Of a DNA stretch of 64,000 nucleotides, positions 59,200 through 64,000 are shown in pieces; the first letter of the stretch is position 1; every line of letters starts with the position of its first letter. The notes under the pieces are model-generated. The model did no database searches and was not told where the DNA came from. It saw only the letters and a program-made list of their open reading frames with translations. A program made the translations under genes and the position numbers. Source of the stretch: Opisthocomus hoazin. Taxonomy: Eukaryota; Chordata; Aves; Opisthocomiformes; Opisthocomidae. The DNA lies in the NCBI RefSeq assembly GCF_030867145.1, contig NC_134439.1, positions 8,035,379 through 8,099,378 of the forward strand, given 5' to 3'.

Positions 59200-60452
59200 A
59201 AAAGTGAACATAAATGGATTAATAGGATGCTAGAAAAATGAATAAGCACGGTGGGTTTTCTTCCACTTCATCTACTCCCAACACGCTGCTCTCGACAGTT
59301 TAAAGAATATCCTGGGAAATGTTTTTCAGATGTGATCCTTTTTGAACCTGAATTGTGCTGTTCTCCCCTGTGTGCTTTTATTCTCGCCAAGCGTAATTGC
59401 AATTACCCAGTTCTCAGAAAGGTGTCAGATGGGAGTCTTGTCCATGTTCTTTCCTGGCTGTGCTCCTGGTCCTGTCCTCCATCTTCTTATTTCTTCCTTA
59501 TGGTCATGTTTCTCAAAGGCTTCTTATTGTCCTGTTTGGAGTAGCTTTGTCATGTCCTCTGGTGGGCTTCTCCCGGGCTGGCTGCCAGACGCCCACCCAC
59601 TCTTTCTCAAGCCCCCTCCTCCATAAGGCAGGGGGAGAAAAGAAGATGAAAAGACTCATGGGTCAAGACAAAGACAGGGAGATCAAATACCAGGTACCCT
59701 CACCGGCAAAACATATTCAGCCTGGGGAAGATGCATGTCAATTATCAAAACTCAAAAACAAAATAAGATGGTGAGAAACAAAGACAAAAAACAAGATCAA
59801 AAAAAACCCAAAAACACTTTTAGGTATTTAGGTATGTTTTTCAACCATACCTGGCAATTTCTTTGACCTCTACCCTCAGCTCCAGGTAGCGAGTTAGACA
59901 CTGGTCACCTTCAGGCAATCACCATCTCCGAGGTGCGGAGGAGGGTCTCCTGAAGGCACCGCTGGGCTTGAAAGCAGGCAATGCTCCCCACACTCTCCTC
60001 CTGCCTGCACTTCCAGGCACATTATCTCTGCATATTCATCATCCCTGCAGTGGGCACCTTCCTGCTGTCCCCAGAGACCAAAGCTTCACTTCTTCCTCAC
60101 TGAAACCCGCAAGCAGTGGCACTGGGTGGTTCACCAGTGCACTCAGTGGTTTGGCCATGACAGGGCATCTCCAACTCCTCACTCTTCCTGAGATACCAGA
60201 GCCCTGTTTCAGGCACAGTCTGTCCGCCAACAGACCTCACACACCAACAGGATCTGCAGCCAAATAGCGGAGGGCAGATCAGTGCCAGCAAGGTAGGAAA
60301 ACTCGCCCCGTGCTAAGCAGAGCGTCTGGAAATGGCTCAGTGGGGAAGGGGAAGGTAAAAGTGAGCAGGAGAAGACATTTGCTCTCATCTTGCCTGAAGC
60401 ACTCCCTCTGTGGTTCTGCCTGCTCTGGTACGGAAGAGTTTTTGTCCCTCAG
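59200..60452. other. Unit 5 spacer between ERV-b and empty ERV-a site
   Basis: No gene. Lacks the same 385-bp segment as unit 4 (junction 60317/60318). Confidence 0.6.
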
Positions 60453-60456
60453 GCAA
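60453..60456. other. Empty ERV-a integration site, unit 5
   Basis: A single GCAA in AGGCAAGAGCCC, as in unit 4. Confidence 0.93.
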
Positions 60457-63357
60457 GAGCCCACTGAACCTCTTCATGGAGGACATCCAGGGGTGATCCT
60501 GCAGGCGGCCATGTGGAAGAATCAACCCCTGAGCTCTCCACACACGCAATGTGCATCCGGCTTTCTAGCTGTCGGCGCAGACAAGGAAGCAGAGAGGATG
60601 TGAGCATGTTAACTGAGCGGGTCAATGCAGAACCTCGGCCTGCCTACACCCTTCCATCCCTCTCATTCCTCTTCCATCCCTCTCAGGCATAGGACATCTC
60701 TTTTCTTCACATGCTTCAATCTCTTTGCCTCCTGCTGATGCTCTCTCTTTTGTCTCTGCTTCTCACACACTCCAATTTGATACAGACTGTCCACAAAGGG
60801 ACAAGCTCATTCCTAGAAAAGCAGTGAAGAGCTGTTTTCTGTCAGGAAACAGGGATGCGTGGATTCCTCCCATCAAGGCTGTGGTAATTCCCCTGAGGTG
60901 GAGGAGGGACAGGAAAAGCAAAGCTAGAGCTTGGAACATTGGTGGGAATCCGGCTGAACAGGACATCTTCCCCAGTCTCTAGCTGATGGGTCTGTTTCAC
61001 AGGCTGAGCATTTGGCTGATGTCCAGGTGCACGCCTAGTAAGAGATTTTCCTTCCTCGGGCTGTTTTGGCTATGACATAAAGCCACAAGAGCAGTCAAGT
61101 CTCGCAACAAGGGATCCCTTCTGCAGAGGAGGCTGAGGGAAGAATACGAGCACGACAAGCCAGTCGCATACATCTTTTGAACACTCATTGCCCTGCTGCA
61201 CTTCCCTTCAGCTCAGGGGGTTGGATGGAGCCTGGTGGCATCCCTCAATAGCTCTCCCACAAGTCCAGGCCCTGCGTGAACGTCACGGTTTCATTGGGCT
61301 ACTTTGCTCCTTGCTCAAGACCCTGGGTCTGATCTCAGACACAAAAGTCACACCAGCATGCTGTTAATGACAGTTGTCTTTGCTGCACAGGCTGCGGAGC
61401 CAGAGACCCAGCCTCACCACAACCGCAACACGCTACTGCTGGACAAGCTGAGGTCTATAAGCAAAGAGTGCTGGGGAGGGAAACACTCCACAGGGAACAC
61501 ACACTCACACACACCCTCTTTCTGTGTTGTGCTACTTGCATTGGGTAACCATGTGGCCTCAGCAGAGAAGCAGCTGGTGCCGTCCTGCAGCTTGGCATCC
61601 CACACATGGAAAAGCATCTGGGAGTTCTCCACAGACAGCACAGAGGAGAACCTCTCTGAGTTTACCCAAGGTTTCCATTTACCCATGCACAGCAGCATCG
61701 CAGAGGCCTGCGTCCGCACCTCCTCTTGCTCCAATCCTTGCTAGCCTCAAAGACGCATCTCACCAAAGGCTGCAAGTCCCACCAGGACTGCCAGAAAAAG
61801 CAGGACTGCGTCATGCTTTCCCTTTCACACGTTGCCCACAGTCATCCGAGAAAGAGGGTGTTGGTGCTTGCAGGTTCCTATCTTCTCCTTCCTCTGCCAC
61901 CTGAAAGCAGCCTCCCAACATACCTGTGGGGAGTGGAGAAAATCTCTTCAGCTGCTGCTCCAGACAGACCTCCTCACATCCCCAAGCTGCTGACCCAGGG
62001 AGGCTCTCTAGAGAGATGACAGACTGGCGCTTATCCCAAGGAAAGGAATCAAGTTGCAATCTTTGCTACACCACAGTTTCCATAGGGCCAGGGCCAGGTT
62101 TTTCAGCACTTGAAGATTCTTACTTGAACAGTGCGGCAGCAGCTGGGCTTTTAACAGCCCCCAAAGTCAGAAGGTGTTTGAGCATCCCCTCAGGCAGACA
62201 CACCTGCTGGAGAAGTGCTGCCTCCAAACTCACCGTCACATGGTCAAAGGGGTCTTGGCCACCTCAAAATTTAGGTAGTAGGCAAAGGAACAGATCATAC
62301 AGTCCACTGTCAGGCAACAGAAGGCTGCCAAGAACCTTCCAGCATCTTGCATCTCATGGTGATCTCAGTGACCCCAACCATTCCGTGTTTAGGGAGGTGT
62401 TCGTGATCATTTTCTCTGGCCGTATGGTACCCAGCTGGACACGAGGTCTGTGTCCTGGGAGTGGAAAAGGCCCCCTTCAAGACCACTCCTGTTCACCTCT
62501 GCTATAGGTACAGTCTGAACTGATACAGGACCAGGCAGAGACAAAAGATCCCCAGGGTCTGGCTGGACCCAGGACTCTCTTCCCAAAGGCCTCTTTCCAG
62601 CTGTTTCAAAGCTCTGCTCTTCAACACCTCATCTCTGCTTGGCTAATTTCATAGCGATTGACTCCTGCATATCAACTTGACTTCCTCTGAGCCTCCCCAA
62701 AGTGTCTTTACAGCAAGTGTCTGCTTCAGGCACTCGTTCAGTCTCCAGGATCTCACAACATCCACACTGACAGAACAGGATTCAAATACCCTGGGGAATA
62801 AAACAGGCCCCAGGCATGCTCCTGGCGACCTGCAGGGCTTGCACAGGGAGAGAATGCGGCAAATGAGCCCAGCAAAATGTTCCCAACAGCATTGTTAGTG
62901 TTGCAGTAGGGTCCAACACTCCCAGCAGAAGCCCACCTGCATGCAACAAGGAGCAACCATCAGAGAGAGGTGGGAGGAGCAAGAGAAAAGGGTGTGGCAT
63001 GTCATCTTACCCGGGAGTCCTTAGGCATGTGGACGAGAAGCAGGAGAGCGGTGCCTAGTTCCTGACAACTTTGCCACAAACAAGCCCACAGGAATGACCC
63101 AGGTGCACATCACCTGCCACCACGGGGTGCCACCAGCACTTGAGCTGAGTCTTCTGCCTGCGATGATGTCTTTCTGCCCCAGAAAGCAAAGGGACTCTCA
63201 TTCTGGAAATTACAGAAGCCTTCCTATGGGGAAGCACGTGGCATCAGCCAGGAAATGAAAAGGCAGCAGTGCAGGAAACCAGGACACAGCCCATGCCATT
63301 AGCTGAGTCGCTTTGTGTTTGATGTGAACTTGTCAGAAAATTATTACTTCCCCAAAG
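60457..63357. other. Unit 5 distal spacer, upstream of keratin copy 6
   Basis: No gene recognised. The minus-strand exon-like stretch of the other units is partly decayed here (62640-62800). Confidence 0.5.
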
Positions 63358-63368
63358 GCTGCCTCTGG

Positions 63369-63397
63369 GCCTGAGGCAGTGCAGGACTACTATAAAA
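63369..63397 (+). promoter_or_regulatory. Keratin copy 6 proximal promoter: AP-2-like site and TATA box
   Basis: GCCTGAGGC at 63369-63377 and TATAAAA at 63391-63397. Confidence 0.75.
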
Positions 63398-63420
63398 GGC
63401 AGCCCAACTCTCGGCTCTCT

Positions 63421-63768
63421 CATCCGCTTCTCTCGCCTCCTTCTCATAGGGAATCAGGTGAGTGTGAAGCGTCTTCTCCTCCTGCTCCAAGATCAGGTCT
63501 TTCCCCAATGTCTGTCTCAGCTGACAGGGGCTGTCCCAGCACCAGGCCGGGAGCTGTGTCTCATGGGAGAGGGAAGGGCAGAGAACGTCTTCCACTGGGA
63601 GAGCCTGGCACTTAGCTGAAGTGACTCTTCGGCTTTCAGCTGGACAGCCTGTGCTGGGCAAGTAGGGACCTTGGCTTCCCCATGGTGAGGTGCAATGCTG
63701 CTGCTCATGTGTCCCTGTTTTCTGCTTCCCCCTGCCCTCTCTCGCAGGTGCTCCTCCAGGCCAGAGAC
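63421..63768 (+). other. Keratin copy 6 non-coding exon 1, intron 1 and 5' UTR
   Basis: Donor at 63457/63458, acceptor CAG ending at 63747 (290-bp intron). Confidence 0.85.
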
Positions 63769-64000
63769 ATGTCCTGCTGCAACCCGTGCCTGCCATGCCA
63801 GCCCTGTGGCCCGACCCCGCTGGCCAACAGCTGCAATGAGCCCTGTTTCAGGCAGTGCCAGAGCTCCACCGTCGTCATTGAGCCCTCCCCCGTGGTGGTG
63901 ACCCTGCCCGGACCCATCCTCAGCTCCTTCCCGCAGAACACCGTTGTGGGATCCTCCACCTCCGCCGCTGCTGGCAGCATCCTCAGCTCTCAGGGAGTGC
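63769..64000 (+). CDS. Feather-type beta-keratin, copy 6 (cut by window edge)
   Basis: The first 77 codons are present and open, with Val at 35 and 59 as in copy 1. Two silent changes are visible early (TGT for Cys13, CCG for Pro15). The last ~24 codons and the stop lie outside the window. Confidence 0.93.
   Translation, partial: MSCCNPCLPCQPCGPTPLANSCNEPCFRQCQSSTVVIEPSPVVVTLPGPILSSFPQNTVVGSSTSAAAGSILSSQGV

Noticed and set aside
1-64000. CRISPR arrays, operons, tRNA or rRNA genes, CR1 elements
   Set aside because: No array of short repeats with unique spacers, no bacterial gene organisation, no tRNA/rRNA pattern, and no CR1-type 3' tail was seen.

Overview
This is avian nuclear DNA. It holds part of a tandem cluster of feather-type beta-keratin (corneous beta-protein) genes. 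Six head-to-tail keratin copies lie on the + strand (CDS starts 254, 16252, 32252, 48251, 55185, 63769). Each complete copy has a TATA box, a short non-coding exon 1, a ~290-bp intron and one coding exon for a 101-residue Cys-rich protein. The first copy lacks exon 1 (left edge is inside intron 1) and the last is cut by the right edge. The species cannot be named from the sequence; birds are indicated by the feather-keratin core and the gammaretrovirus-like endogenous elements.

Layout: the window is built from repeat units with the order keratin gene, ~1.2 kb spacer, minus-strand olfactory-receptor (OR) pseudogene fragment, ~1.8 kb spacer, then either a provirus or an empty site, then a ~3 kb spacer carrying the next keratin promoter. 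Units 1-3 (periods 15998, 16000 and 15999 bp between keratin genes) each contain the same 8654-bp provirus, called ERV-a here, at the identical site, flanked by the 4-bp duplication GCAA. Units 4 (6934 bp) and 5 (8584 bp) have the unoccupied GCAA site. Unit 5 has instead a different, older and internally deleted element, ERV-b (57477-59195, duplication GGAC), which contains a long CCTTG/CCTTT pentamer microsatellite.

ERV-a has two 672-bp LTRs, a primer-binding site, gag, pro-pol and env, and a polypurine tract. Gag, pro and pol share one reading frame, separated by a UGA as in readthrough retroviruses. All three copies carry the same premature stops: one in gag, four in pol and one in env. 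Five of the six fall where the family normally has Trp, suggesting G-to-A editing of a single founder before the unit was amplified. None of the proviruses is coding-competent.

The keratin genes look intact and are probably co-expressed, with an AP-2-like GCCTGAGGC site 13 bp upstream of TATAAAA in every visible promoter. The scientific interest lies in the amplification of a keratin gene together with a provirus, the traces of gene conversion among units, and the LTRs lying ~3 kb upstream of, and in the same orientation as, the next keratin gene. I did not find a new enzymatic or defence system. Differences between units were compared by eye, so counts are approximate.
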